The position numbers and the translations under genes are program-made. Of a stretch of 44,945 nt of DNA, positions 24,929 through 34,274 are shown one piece after another. The first letter of the stretch is position 1; the number at the start of each line of letters is the position of its first letter. Origin of the DNA: CAZHVS01 sp964536015 (GTDB taxonomy: Bacteria > Bacteroidota > Ignavibacteria > Ignavibacteriales > Ignavibacteriaceae); assembly GCA_964536015.1 (NCBI GenBank), contig CAZHVS010000024.1:1-44945 (forward strand), written 5' to 3'. The notes beneath the pieces are model-generated. The model saw nothing but the letters and a program-made list of their open reading frames with translations, was not told where the DNA came from and ran no database searches.

Positions 24929-26610
24929 GTAACAATGAACCAAATAAAATAATTTATTCAATGATTGGTGTAAGTAAGTACTACGATAAGAAGCCAATTA
25001 TCAAGGATATTTATTTGTCATATTTTTATGGTGCAAAAATTGGAGTAATAGGACTTAATGGATCAGGTAAAAGTACTCTTCTGAAAATTCTTGCTGGTGT
25101 TGATAAAAATTTTAATGGTGAAACAGTTGTCTCTCCTGGTTTTACAATTGGGTATTTGGAACAGGAACCTCTTGTCGACTCTACAAAAACTGTCAGGCAG
25201 GTGGTTGAAGAAGGAGTTCAGGAAATTATTGATTTAATGAATGAGTTTAATTCAATTAATGCAAAATTTTCTGAACCAATGTCCGATAACGAAATGAACG
25301 ATTTAATTCAACGTCAAGGTGAAGTGCAGGAAAAACTTGATGCAATGAATGCCTGGGATATTGATTCTAGACTTGAAATGGCGATGGATGCATTAAGATG
25401 CCCTCCACCTGATATGTTGGTGAGTCTATTATCTGGTGGTGAAAGAAGACGCGTAGCATTATGCAGATTATTACTGCAAAAACCAGATATCTTATTGCTT
25501 GATGAACCAACAAACCATCTTGATGCAGAAAGTGTTGCATGGCTTGAGCATCATCTTCAAAGATATGAAGGTACAGTGATTGCGGTTACCCACGATAGGT
25601 ATTTTCTGGATAATGTTGCAGGATGGATTCTTGAACTTGACAGAGGAGAAGGAATTCCATGGAAAGGAAATTATTCTTCCTGGCTTGAACAGAAGAGACA
25701 ACGATTAGCTCTTGAAGAAAAACAGGAAAGCGAAAGACAAAAAACATTGCAAAGAGAACTTGAATGGATTAGAATGTCCCCAAAAGCAAGGCACGCAAAA
25801 TCTAAAGCAAGAGTAACAGCGTATGAAAATCTTTTGCAAAAATCGGGACAACAAAAAGATAAAGAATTAGAAATTTTTATTCCTGCGGGACCAAGACTTG
25901 GTAATGTTGTTATAGAATTTGAGAGTGTTTCTAAATCTTATGGTGACAATATTTTATTTGAAGAGCTTAATTGTAATATTCCGGCAGGTGCAATTGTTGG
26001 GATTATTGGACCAAATGGAGCTGGTAAAACAACTTTCTTCAAATTAATTACTGGTTTAGAAAATCCTGACAGTGGGAATATAAAAATTGGTGATACAGTT
26101 AAACTTGCATATGTTGACCAGCTGAGAGAAAAGCTAAATGCAGAAAAATCAATCTGGGAAATGATTAGTAATGGAGAAGATAAGTTGATGCTTGGAAATC
26201 GGGAGATTCATTCACGAGCTTATGTTGCACAATTTAATTTTTCCGGTGCTGACCAGCAAAAAAAAGTTGGACTTCTCTCAGGTGGGGAAAGAAATCGTGT
26301 TCATCTAGCAATGATGCTAAAGGAAGGAGCAAATGTTCTTTTACTTGATGAACCGACTAATGATCTTGATGTTAATACCATGCGTGCTCTTGAAGAAGCG
26401 CTTGAAAATTTTGCTGGGTGTGCATTAATCATTAGTCACGATAGATGGTTTCTTGATAGAATTTCTACTCATATTCTTGCATTTGAAGGAGATAGCAGGG
26501 TTGTTTTCTTTGAAGGTAATTATACTGAATATGAAGCAAAGCGAAAAGAAAAACTCGGTTCGGATGCTGAACAGCCACATAGAATTAAATATAGACATTT
26601 AACAAGATAA
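24925..26610 (+). CDS. ettA: Energy-dependent translational throttle ABC-F ATPase EttA
   Basis: This 561-residue soluble protein has two ABC ATPase domains and no transmembrane segments, the ABC-F arrangement. Walker A motifs are GLNGSGKST (about residue 43) and GPNGAGKTT (about residue 363). The ABC signatures are LSGGERRR and LSGGERNR. The Walker B motifs are LLLLDEPTNHLD and VLLLDEPTNDLD. The basic linker contains SPKARHAKSKARVTAYE, the P-site tRNA interaction motif region typical of EttA. EttA gates the first elongation step according to ADP/ATP ratio. It overlaps the upstream membrane-anchored gene by four bases. The adjacent envelope genes are unexpected companions. Confidence 0.93.
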   Translation: MSNNEPNKIIYSMIGVSKYYDKKPIIKDIYLSYFYGAKIGVIGLNGSGKSTLLKILAGVDKNFNGETVVSPGFTIGYLEQEPLVDSTKTVRQVVEEGVQEIIDLMNEFNSINAKFSEPMSDNEMNDLIQRQGEVQEKLDAMNAWDIDSRLEMAMDALRCPPPDMLVSLLSGGERRRVALCRLLLQKPDILLLDEPTNHLDAESVAWLEHHLQRYEGTVIAVTHDRYFLDNVAGWILELDRGEGIPWKGNYSSWLEQKRQRLALEEKQESERQKTLQRELEWIRMSPKARHAKSKARVTAYENLLQKSGQQKDKELEIFIPAGPRLGNVVIEFESVSKSYGDNILFEELNCNIPAGAIVGIIGPNGAGKTTFFKLITGLENPDSGNIKIGDTVKLAYVDQLREKLNAEKSIWEMISNGEDKLMLGNREIHSRAYVAQFNFSGADQQKKVGLLSGGERNRVHLAMMLKEGANVLLLDEPTNDLDVNTMRALEEALENFAGCALIISHDRWFLDRISTHILAFEGDSRVVFFEGNYTEYEAKRKEKLGSDAEQPHRIKYRHLTR

Positions 26611-26633
26611 ATAATTTATTGAAAGGCTCTATT

Positions 26634-27446
26634 ATGAAAACAAAAGTTTCTTTTATCGTAATAATTTTTGTTTTCTTATTTATTAAATCTTATTCACAGG
26701 AACCAGTTAGAGAAAAGTTACTGCCGTTTTTATCTAATCTACCTGGTTTACCACAGAATGGAAAGGATGCTTTTATTAAGTGTCAACCAGATTGTAATAT
26801 CGAAGCCACAGTCTTAAAAAACTATAAAGCAAAAATTTCTCTCTTTGAAAATAAACTTAAAAATATGAACCCGGGAAATATAGATATGAATGCATATATG
26901 TCGCCCGGAGGTACAAATACTCCAACACAGACAGAAATTATGTTATTACAGGAAATGGGACAAATTGGAAATGCAATGCAGGAGCTTTTACCAATAAATC
27001 AAAATGAAGGTAATGTTAGCAACTCCTACAATGAGAAGATGGTTGCATTAAATGATGACGTATTAAAACAAATTAATAACTGTCCACAGGATAAAAATGA
27101 TAACACAGAAAATCCTAATCGAGATAAAGCTTGTGTTAAATCTATTCTTGAAAATTATAAATCAAATGCAAATGAATTGGTGCTTAGTTATTTAAAAGAT
27201 GTTGCTCCAATTCTTGATGAGTACAAAAAGAATCTTCATCTAAAATTTGATAAGGTAGAAGACTTGTTTTTACAGGTGGATTATGGTAAAAAAGCTAAAA
27301 TGAAAAGTATGGGTATTATGATTTTTAATATGCAAGGACAAATCTATGCAAGTATGGAAAATTATTCTACAATGATTACCGATGTATGGACAAAAACTTG
27401 CTCCTGGCAATCAGATATTGAAAAGATTGTTAATGCTGTATATTAA
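26634..27446 (+). CDS. Secreted helical protein, function unknown
   Basis: This 270-residue protein starts at the ATG at 26634, preceded by GAAAGG seven bases away. The in-frame TTG at 26619 is less likely. It has a signal peptide (MKTKVSFIVIIFVFLFIKS, cleavage near YSQ). The mature protein is mostly helical and contains five cysteines, two of them in KCQPDC near residue 48, which could form disulfides in the periplasm. There is no lipobox. It follows ettA by 23 bp and is probably the last gene of that transcription unit. The yqeY promoter is downstream. No family recognised. Confidence 0.6.
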   Translation: MKTKVSFIVIIFVFLFIKSYSQEPVREKLLPFLSNLPGLPQNGKDAFIKCQPDCNIEATVLKNYKAKISLFENKLKNMNPGNIDMNAYMSPGGTNTPTQTEIMLLQEMGQIGNAMQELLPINQNEGNVSNSYNEKMVALNDDVLKQINNCPQDKNDNTENPNRDKACVKSILENYKSNANELVLSYLKDVAPILDEYKKNLHLKFDKVEDLFLQVDYGKKAKMKSMGIMIFNMQGQIYASMENYSTMITDVWTKTCSWQSDIEKIVNAVY

Positions 27447-27458
27447 TGAATTTTGTAA

Positions 27459-27487
27459 TTGTTATAACTATTTTTTTATTACATTTG
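27459..27487 (+). promoter_or_regulatory. Bacteroidota-type promoter of yqeY-cvpA-mutS2
   Basis: TTG at 27459-27461 is followed after 18 bases by TACATTTG at 27480-27487, matching TTG-N(17-23)-TAnnTTTG in both boxes and spacing. Expected transcription start is near 27494, 17 bases before the GTG start of yqeY. Confidence 0.6.
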
Positions 27488-27510
27488 CATAAAAAAAATG
27501 GAGTGAGAAA

Positions 27511-27963
27511 GTGTCATTAAAAGATAAAATAAATGAAGACTTGAAATCAGCGATGAAATCTGGCGATAAAGTTCGTCTTGAAACTATTCGCTCAATTCGT
27601 GCTTTGATACTTGAATTTGAAAAAAGTGGAAGCAACAAAGAACTATTACCAGAAGATGAAATTAAAATGCTAAATACTGCAGTCAAAAAACGCAAAGAAG
27701 CTATTGAGCAATTTACTAATGCTAACAGGCAGGAACTTGCCGATAAAGAAGCTGCTGAATTAAAAATACTCTTGGAATATCTTCCAAAGCAGCTTGACGA
27801 AGCAGAAATTCTTGAAGAAGTAAAAAAAATTGCTGCTGAAATTGGAGCTAAAGGAAAAGAAGATTTTTCGAAACTGATGCCTGCAGTAATGAAATCATTA
27901 AAAGGTAAAGCTGATGGAAAAATTATTAGAAATATTGTTGAAAAATTTCTTGGTGCAAATTGA
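27511..27963 (+). CDS. yqeY: GatB/YqeY domain-containing protein
   Basis: This 150-residue cytoplasmic protein consists of the helical YqeY domain shared with the tail of the GatB amidotransferase subunit, which contacts tRNA. It starts at GTG with TGGAGTGAGAAA just upstream. The N-terminus SLKDKINEDLKSAMKSGDK and the AAELKILLEYLPKQLDEAEI segment are typical. The biological role is not well defined. It overlaps the cvpA start by four bases. Confidence 0.9.
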   Translation: MSLKDKINEDLKSAMKSGDKVRLETIRSIRALILEFEKSGSNKELLPEDEIKMLNTAVKKRKEAIEQFTNANRQELADKEAAELKILLEYLPKQLDEAEILEEVKKIAAEIGAKGKEDFSKLMPAVMKSLKGKADGKIIRNIVEKFLGAN

Positions 27964-28478
27964 ATTATATTGATGTAATAATTATTGTAGCAGGAATAAT
28001 AGCATTTATTCTTGGTTTTAAAGATGGATTTGTTCGCAAACTGATTGGTTCAATCGGATTTTTTCTTGCTATTTTTCTTGCGTTCAAATTTTCTTCACAT
28101 CTCGGACAAGTATTAGATAATGTGTTCGGATTTGAAAAGTATTTTGCTGATATAGCAGGAGGATTTTTAATCTTCCTTGTAACAATCTTAATCACATCAA
28201 TTATTAAAAGAGTTGTTCATCCATTCGACAAAGTCAATAACCTGATAAACAGAATTGTTGGTGGTGTAGTTGGATTTATTCAAATTATTTTTTTCCTAAG
28301 TGCCGTTTTTTTTCTGCTTAACATTTTCAAATTTCCATCTGAAAATGCAAAGGCGAAATCATTTCTTTATAGTTATGTTTATGAGATAATGCCAAAAACA
28401 TTTGATGTTTTATCTGGATACACTCCTGATGCAAAAGACTCCATTAAAAATTATATATTAGAAAAAGATTCTTTGTAA
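27960..28478 (+). CDS. CvpA family membrane protein
   Basis: This 172-residue inner-membrane protein has about four transmembrane helices. The N-terminal NYIDVIIIVAGIIAFILGF followed by KDGFVRKLIGSIG is the CvpA hallmark. The TTG start overlaps the yqeY stop by four bases; any later start would remove the first helix. CvpA is linked to colicin V export and to envelope homeostasis, but its mechanism is not settled. In many genomes it precedes mutS2, as here, where mutS2 begins directly after its stop. Confidence 0.85.
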   Translation: MNYIDVIIIVAGIIAFILGFKDGFVRKLIGSIGFFLAIFLAFKFSSHLGQVLDNVFGFEKYFADIAGGFLIFLVTILITSIIKRVVHPFDKVNNLINRIVGGVVGFIQIIFFLSAVFFLLNIFKFPSENAKAKSFLYSYVYEIMPKTFDVLSGYTPDAKDSIKNYILEKDSL

Positions 28479-30824
28479 ATGATTTCAAAAACAGTTTTAG
28501 AACAATTAGAATATCCAAAAGTTATTCAATTAATTTCACGTTATTGCAAGACAGAACCCGGAAAAGAAAAAATACTAAAAACACTTCCTCTCGAAGCTTG
28601 CTTAGAAGCAATTGAAGAAGGTAAAAAAGTAAAACAGGCAAAAGAAATTCTTATTGCTACAGGTCATCCTCCTATTGAATATGTTCAGAATATTGAAAAC
28701 GATTTAGCTTTAAGTAAAATTGAAAATGCAATTTTACCGGTTAAAAAAATTCTTGCTGTGCTTGAATTGGCAGTGGTTTCAAGAAATGTTTATCAGTTTC
28801 TTAAGAATAATAAAGATATCGCTCCTGATGTTTTTAAAATTGTAGAAAATGTTTTTATAGATAAAGTATTTGAACATCATATCCTGAGTATCCTTGATTC
28901 TACTGGAGAAGTTAAGGACAACGCCAGCAGAAAACTCTCTGAAATTAGAAAAGAGATGAAAGAAAAAAATGAAGAATTATTAAGAGTTGTAAATCGATTA
29001 ATAAAAAATTTAAGTGATCAGGAAATTGTTAGAGAAGAATATGTTACTCTGAGGGATGGAAGAATAGTTATCCCGGTTAAAGCTGAACATAAAAGACATA
29101 TTCGGGGTTTCATTCATTCAGAATCAGCAACAGGACAGACTGTATATATTGAACCACAAGAAACTCTTAATCTTAATAATGATATCGTTTCACTTTATTT
29201 TGCTGAACAGCGAGAAATCGAAAGAATACTTAAAGAATTAACTTCAAAGATTGGTTCAGTAAACGAACAATTAATATTTTCACTTGAAGCAATTGGTATT
29301 CTTGATAGTATTTTTTCTAAAGCTGAATATTCGCGGGAATTATCTTGTTCATTTCCAACTATTGATAATCACGCAGATTTATTTATTAAAGATCTTTATC
29401 ATCCTTTATTATTACAAAAAATAGGAAGAGAAAACACAGTTCCATTATCTGCTGTTATAAAAGGAGAAAAAGTTATTCTTGTTACCGGACCAAATGCTGG
29501 TGGAAAAACGGTTGCTTTAAAAACCATTGGTTTGAACTCGTTGCTTGTTCAGAGCGGAATTCACATACCTGTTTCACCTGATTCAAATTTTCATTTCTTT
29601 GATGATATCTTACTTGATATCGGTGACAAGCAATCAATTGAAGATGATTTGAGTACTTTTAGTTCACATTTATCAAACATTAAGACAATTCTTGATCGAG
29701 CTACAAATAATTCATTAATAATTCTTGATGAAATTGGAACAGGTACCGAACCATCAGCTGGCTCAGCCTTAGCCGCTGCAATATTAATTCAGTTAAGAGA
29801 TAAAGGTTCTCTTGTTTTTGCAGCTACGCATCTTGGAACATTGAAAATAATTGCACAATCAACTTCAGGTTTTCAAAATGCTTCAATGGAATTTGATACA
29901 AAGGATTTAAAACCCACATATAAATTCAGACAGGGAATGCCCGGCTCATCTTATGCTTTTGAAATTGCCAGGCGAATTGGATTTGATGATAATTTTTTAA
30001 TTCTTGCAAATCAATATGTTGAAACAGGACAGGATAAAATTGATAAATTGCTTGTGGACGTTGAAAATAAATCTAATTCTTTAAAGTTTCAGCTTGATGA
30101 AATTGTCTTTGAGAATAAAAAACTTAAAGAACTAACTCATTCCTTTGAAAAAAAGATTGATAAACTTGAGAAAGAAAAAAAAGAAATTCTGAAGAAAATC
30201 AAAGATGAAGGGGAACAGTTTCTTCATAGAATGAACAAAGCAGTAGAATTGGTTATTAAAGAATTAAGAGAAAATAAAGCTGATAAACGAAGTATTAAAG
30301 TTGCAAGAGAAACATTTAAGAATCTGGAAGAAGAGAATAAAAAACTAATTAAAGAAGAACCACAGGAAAGAGAACAGGAATATTCATTCAATATTGGTGA
30401 TTTTGCTAAATTAAAAAAAGCTGAAACTGTTGGTAAAATAATTGAGTTATCAAAAGATAAAAAATCAGCCGAACTGCTGGTGGGAACAATTAAAATTCGT
30501 GTTAAGATAGATGAACTCGTTCCATCAAAGAAAGAAAAAATAAAAAATACAGATTCAACAAGTAATTATTTTGATGTTAAAGCTGAATACAGAATTGATA
30601 TTCGTGGACAAAAACCCGATGAATGCGAATACAACATAATTAAATTTATTGATTCGGCTTATTCATCCGGACTCGATCGTGTAGAGATATTACATGGTAA
30701 AGGAACTGGTGCATTAAAAAAATTAGTGAAAGATATTCTTACTTCCCACAATGGGGTAAAGAATTTTTATTTTGCACCTGTTGAACATGGTGGAGAAGGT
30801 ATTACAATAGTTGAGTTGAAGTAG
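28479..30824 (+). CDS. mutS2: MutS2 family ATPase/endonuclease
   Basis: This 781-residue protein is MutS2, which lacks the mismatch-recognition domain of MutS and acts in recombination control and collided-ribosome rescue. Residues 1-290 form the core/clamp region. The ATPase domain has Walker A GPNAGGKT (about residue 338), Walker B LIILDEIGTGTEP (about residue 413) and ATHLGTLK. A long basic-acidic coiled coil (residues 520-630) follows. The C-terminal Smr endonuclease domain has DIRGQKPDE and the LHGKGTGAL loop. All parts are present and the length is typical. It starts right after the cvpA stop with no gap. Confidence 0.95.
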   Translation: MISKTVLEQLEYPKVIQLISRYCKTEPGKEKILKTLPLEACLEAIEEGKKVKQAKEILIATGHPPIEYVQNIENDLALSKIENAILPVKKILAVLELAVVSRNVYQFLKNNKDIAPDVFKIVENVFIDKVFEHHILSILDSTGEVKDNASRKLSEIRKEMKEKNEELLRVVNRLIKNLSDQEIVREEYVTLRDGRIVIPVKAEHKRHIRGFIHSESATGQTVYIEPQETLNLNNDIVSLYFAEQREIERILKELTSKIGSVNEQLIFSLEAIGILDSIFSKAEYSRELSCSFPTIDNHADLFIKDLYHPLLLQKIGRENTVPLSAVIKGEKVILVTGPNAGGKTVALKTIGLNSLLVQSGIHIPVSPDSNFHFFDDILLDIGDKQSIEDDLSTFSSHLSNIKTILDRATNNSLIILDEIGTGTEPSAGSALAAAILIQLRDKGSLVFAATHLGTLKIIAQSTSGFQNASMEFDTKDLKPTYKFRQGMPGSSYAFEIARRIGFDDNFLILANQYVETGQDKIDKLLVDVENKSNSLKFQLDEIVFENKKLKELTHSFEKKIDKLEKEKKEILKKIKDEGEQFLHRMNKAVELVIKELRENKADKRSIKVARETFKNLEEENKKLIKEEPQEREQEYSFNIGDFAKLKKAETVGKIIELSKDKKSAELLVGTIKIRVKIDELVPSKKEKIKNTDSTSNYFDVKAEYRIDIRGQKPDECEYNIIKFIDSAYSSGLDRVEILHGKGTGALKKLVKDILTSHNGVKNFYFAPVEHGGEGITIVELK

Positions 30825-30914
30825 AACTTCAATTAAAATTATTTTGTTCTCAATTTGAATCTTTTTATTTTTTGCTCCATCAAAATGTGTGTTTTAATTT
30901 AACTTTAAGATTGT

Positions 30915-32417
30915 GTGTTTAAGAAAATATTAATTGCTAATCGAGGTGAGATTGCTGTAAGAATTACCAAAGCTTGCAACGAGCTTGGAATTACTGCTGC
31001 TGCAATTTATTCAGAACCTGATAAAACTTCGTTACATACTCGCTATGCTGATGAATCTTACTTTATAGGCGGATACTATCCATCAGAAAATTATCTTGAT
31101 ATTCAGAAAATTATTAAAGTAGCCAAAGAGATAGGTGCTGATGCAATTCATCCAGGTTATGGTTTTTTATCAGAAAATTACCATTTCATTTCTGAAGTAG
31201 AAAAAAACGGTATTACATTTATTGGACCTTCTTCAGAATCTGTAAAAATGATGGGTAGTAAAACTGCCGCAAGAGAACTAATGAAAAAAAATAATGTTCC
31301 TATCGTTCCAGGTACAACTGAACCAATCAAATCAATAGAAGAAGGCAAGAAAATTTCAGATAGTATTGGTTATCCGGTCTTACTTAAAGCTTCTGCTGGC
31401 GGCGGTGGCAAAGGAATGAAAAAAGTTTTTAATGAAGATGAATTTGAGAATGCTTTTTTATCAGCCCAAAGAGAAGCAATTAAAGCTTTTGCTGATGATT
31501 CTGTTTACATTGAAAAACTTATTGAAAAACCCAAACATATTGAAGTACAAATATTCGGTGATAAGTATGGTAACTATGTCCATCTTTTTGAAAGAGATTG
31601 TTCAATACAAAGAAGACATCAAAAAGTTATTGAAGAAGCTCCATCGATTATACTTGATGAAGATACGCGTAATAAAATTACTCAAGCTGCAATAAATGCA
31701 GCAAAAGCCTGTGGTTATTATAATGCCGGAACAATTGAATTTCTAATGGATGAAAAGAAGAATTTCTATTTTCTTGAAATGAATACAAGGTTACAGGTAG
31801 AACATCCAATAACTGAATTAATAACAGGAACAGACCTTGTAATTGAGCAAATAAGAGTTGCAGCAGGTGAAAAACTCTCCTTAAAACAGGAAGAGTTAAA
31901 AATACGAGGACATGCAATTGAATGCAGGATTTATGCTGAGGATCCTGACAATAACTTTCTACCAACAAATGGAAAAATTAATTATCATCGTTTACCTTCA
32001 GGACCTGGTGTAAGAGTAGATCGTGGAGTGGATTATGGTTCTGATGTTACCGTTTATTATGATCCGTTGTTAACCAAACTTTCTGTTTATGCAAAAGATA
32101 GAAATTCTGCGATTAAAAGAATGAACATCGCACTTTCTAATTATCTGGTTTCCGGAGTAACAACAAATATTTCTTTTCTTAAATGGATAATCAATAATCA
32201 GAACTACATTAATGGTAATTTTGATATTAATTTTATTGATAAAGAATTTGTTCCATTAATACCAAATAAATGGAAAGAAGACATTGGACAAAATATTTCA
32301 GAGACAGTGGCTGTATTTGCTGCTCTCTTAAAAGAGTATGAGAAGAAAATAATTCCTTGCGGTAAGCAAAATTCAACTTCAAATAAAAATAGATGGATAA
32401 GTAAATTATATGAGTGA
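30915..32417 (+). CDS. Biotin carboxylase subunit of an acyl-CoA carboxylase
   Basis: This 500-residue ATP-grasp enzyme carboxylates biotin on the carrier protein encoded next. The GTG start gives MFKKILIANRGEIAVRI, the standard N-terminus. The ATP-binding glycine loop is KASAGGGGKGM (about residues 159-169). ERDCSIQRRHQKVIEEAP and FLEMNTRLQVEHP are the catalytic signatures. The last 45 residues extend beyond a minimal AccC. The gene overlaps the carrier gene by 8 bp. With pccB at 19294 it probably forms a propionyl-CoA (or general acyl-CoA) carboxylase; acetyl-CoA carboxylase is the alternative. The 90 bp upstream contain TATTTTTTG at 30866-30874, a -7-like box with one extra spacer base. 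Confidence 0.9.
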   Translation: MFKKILIANRGEIAVRITKACNELGITAAAIYSEPDKTSLHTRYADESYFIGGYYPSENYLDIQKIIKVAKEIGADAIHPGYGFLSENYHFISEVEKNGITFIGPSSESVKMMGSKTAARELMKKNNVPIVPGTTEPIKSIEEGKKISDSIGYPVLLKASAGGGGKGMKKVFNEDEFENAFLSAQREAIKAFADDSVYIEKLIEKPKHIEVQIFGDKYGNYVHLFERDCSIQRRHQKVIEEAPSIILDEDTRNKITQAAINAAKACGYYNAGTIEFLMDEKKNFYFLEMNTRLQVEHPITELITGTDLVIEQIRVAAGEKLSLKQEELKIRGHAIECRIYAEDPDNNFLPTNGKINYHRLPSGPGVRVDRGVDYGSDVTVYYDPLLTKLSVYAKDRNSAIKRMNIALSNYLVSGVTTNISFLKWIINNQNYINGNFDINFIDKEFVPLIPNKWKEDIGQNISETVAVFAALLKEYEKKIIPCGKQNSTSNKNRWISKLYE

Positions 32418-32910
32418 TTACTTTGTAAATATTAATAACTCAGAATATCAAGTGAGTATTCCTCAGGAACAAAAAGTCGTTTTGGGTGAAGTGGAATTTC
32501 ATTGTGAATTGATTGAACTGAATAAATTTCATTTTTCATTAAAGTTGAATGAAAAAATGTATGATGTTATCAAAGTTAATTCAGATAAAAACAAAGTTGG
32601 AATTTTGCTTAATGGTAATTATTTTGAGGTAGAAGTTCAGACAAAATTAGAAAAAGTTGCGTCAAACATAATAAACAAATCCCAGAGGGCAACACACCAC
32701 TCGGAAGTTCGGTCACCGATGCCGGGTATGGTGCTTAAAATCAAAAAAAATCCTGGTGATTCTGTTGAAATAGGAGATTCAGTATTAATACTTGAAGCCA
32801 TGAAAATGGAAAATGATATTAAATCTCCATTTTCAGGTGTTATTAAAGAAATTTTTGTTTCTGAAAATAACCCGGTTGAAAAAAATACCGTTTTATTTTG
32901 TATTGAATAG
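32410..32910 (+). CDS. Biotin carboxyl carrier protein of acyl-CoA carboxylase
   Basis: This 166-residue protein carries biotin between the carboxylase and carboxyltransferase. The C-terminal biotinyl domain (about residues 95-166) has the biotinylation motif EAMKMEN with the target Lys, the preceding RSPMPGMVLKI strand, and SGVIKEIFV. The N-terminal 80 residues form a beta-rich region like the BT domain of propionyl-CoA carboxylase alpha chains, which docks the transferase. A separate protein instead of a fused C-terminus is common in Bacteroidota. It overlaps the biotin carboxylase gene by 8 bp. A long hairpin follows the stop. Confidence 0.92.
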   Translation: MSDYFVNINNSEYQVSIPQEQKVVLGEVEFHCELIELNKFHFSLKLNEKMYDVIKVNSDKNKVGILLNGNYFEVEVQTKLEKVASNIINKSQRATHHSEVRSPMPGMVLKIKKNPGDSVEIGDSVLILEAMKMENDIKSPFSGVIKEIFVSENNPVEKNTVLFCIE

Positions 32911-32915
32911 GGAGT

Positions 32916-32952
32916 TTAATCTAAAAGGTGTGTGTGCACTTTTTAGACTTAA
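32916..32952. terminator. Long hairpin after the biotin carrier gene
   Basis: An 11-bp stem TCTAAAAGGTG (32920-32930) pairs with CACTTTTTAGA (32937-32947), allowing one G-T pair, around the loop TGTGTG. A further TTAA/TTAA extends it past a bulged C. It begins six bases after the stop. No U-tract follows on the + strand, so it may terminate, stabilise the mRNA end or act as a regulatory element for the porin gene. Confidence 0.55.
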
Positions 32953-32988
32953 TTCACTAACAAATTCAAACAAATAATCGGAGAAAAA

Positions 32989-34251
32989 ATGAAAAAGTCA
33001 TTACTTGCATTATTACTGTTAATTACTTTTGCTTTTGTTGAGGTTTTACCCAATGGTTTAAGTTTAAACAGTATTGGTCCTAGAGCGTTAGGTATGGGTG
33101 GAGCTTTTGTAGGTTATGCGAAAGATTATTCTACAATCTACTGGAATCCTGCTGGTTTATCTCAGTTACAAAAAAATTTCATAGGAATTTTTACAACAGA
33201 TGTAATACCAACCGGTACATACAAATACAATCCTGCCCCAACAGTCAATATCGATGCAAAAACGAAAACGAATCATTACATTTCACCAAATCTGGTTGGT
33301 TACTGGCAATGTACATTGACAGATAAATTAACAATTGGATTGGGTGCATATGTTCCTGCTGGCTTAGGAGCGGAATGGGACGGAGGCGAATTAAAATTAC
33401 TTAACGGAAACAAAATTAATGAATGGATGAGCAAAATAGCAGTATTTAATTTCTCACCAGCAGTTTCTTATAAAGTAAATGATCAACTTTCTTTAGGTGT
33501 TGCTCTAAATGTGTTTTATGGAATGTTTGACTTAAAAAGACCTGGTGGCGCTGGCCAGCAATATTCTGAATCATCAAGTGGGATTGGCATAGGTGCAACC
33601 TTTGGTGCTTTGTATAAACCAATTGATATTTTAAGCATCGGATTTTCTTATAGAACAAAAACCAATGTTAAGATGAAGGGTGACGCTGAAAATCCTTATA
33701 TGACATTGATTCCTGGTTTAGGAGCTCCTGCAAAAAGTGATTTTGACAGAGATGTTGCATGGCCAATGTGGATAGCTGGTGGAATAGCAGTTAATGTTAC
33801 TCCTCAATTAGTCTTTACGGCAGATGTTCAGTTCAGTCAGTGGTCTAAGAGTGAAGATGAATTTACAACCGAATTTAAAGATCCCAAATGGGTAGCAGCT
33901 TTAACACCTTCAGGACAAAACAAATTCATCTTGCACTGGAAAGATGCAACTCAGATAAGATTTGGAACAGAATATACATTTAGCCCTGTATTCCAATTAA
34001 GAGGTGGTTTCTACATCGATCCTGCGCCGGGAACTGATGAAAGATATAATATTTTATTCCCTAACATTTCATATAATGTTGTTTCACTAGGTGGCAGTTA
34101 TACAATCAACCATTTCGTTTTAGATGCCGGCATTGAATATTTAATGGGTAAAGATAGGGAAATCAGTGCTACTGCAAATCCTTATGCAATGCCTGGAACC
34201 CATGGAATGAATATTTTTGCCTGGAGTTTTGGAATAGGTTACAATTTCTAA
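32989..34251 (+). CDS. OmpP1/FadL/TodX family outer-membrane transport protein
   Basis: This 420-residue outer-membrane beta-barrel imports hydrophobic compounds such as long-chain fatty acids. A good ribosome binding site (CGGAGAAAAA) precedes the ATG. A signal peptide (MKKSLLALLLLITFAF) is followed by the FadL N-terminal plug, including GPRALGMGGAFVGYAKD and TIYWNPAGLSQL (about residues 30-62), the family hallmark. The C-terminal strand ends GIGYNF with terminal Phe. The length is typical. It follows the carboxylase genes and is closed by a terminator, so it probably forms its own unit. The true substrate is unknown. Confidence 0.92.
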   Translation: MKKSLLALLLLITFAFVEVLPNGLSLNSIGPRALGMGGAFVGYAKDYSTIYWNPAGLSQLQKNFIGIFTTDVIPTGTYKYNPAPTVNIDAKTKTNHYISPNLVGYWQCTLTDKLTIGLGAYVPAGLGAEWDGGELKLLNGNKINEWMSKIAVFNFSPAVSYKVNDQLSLGVALNVFYGMFDLKRPGGAGQQYSESSSGIGIGATFGALYKPIDILSIGFSYRTKTNVKMKGDAENPYMTLIPGLGAPAKSDFDRDVAWPMWIAGGIAVNVTPQLVFTADVQFSQWSKSEDEFTTEFKDPKWVAALTPSGQNKFILHWKDATQIRFGTEYTFSPVFQLRGGFYIDPAPGTDERYNILFPNISYNVVSLGGSYTINHFVLDAGIEYLMGKDREISATANPYAMPGTHGMNIFAWSFGIGYNF

Positions 34252-34274
34252 TTTCGAGTGAAATATTTTAAAAT

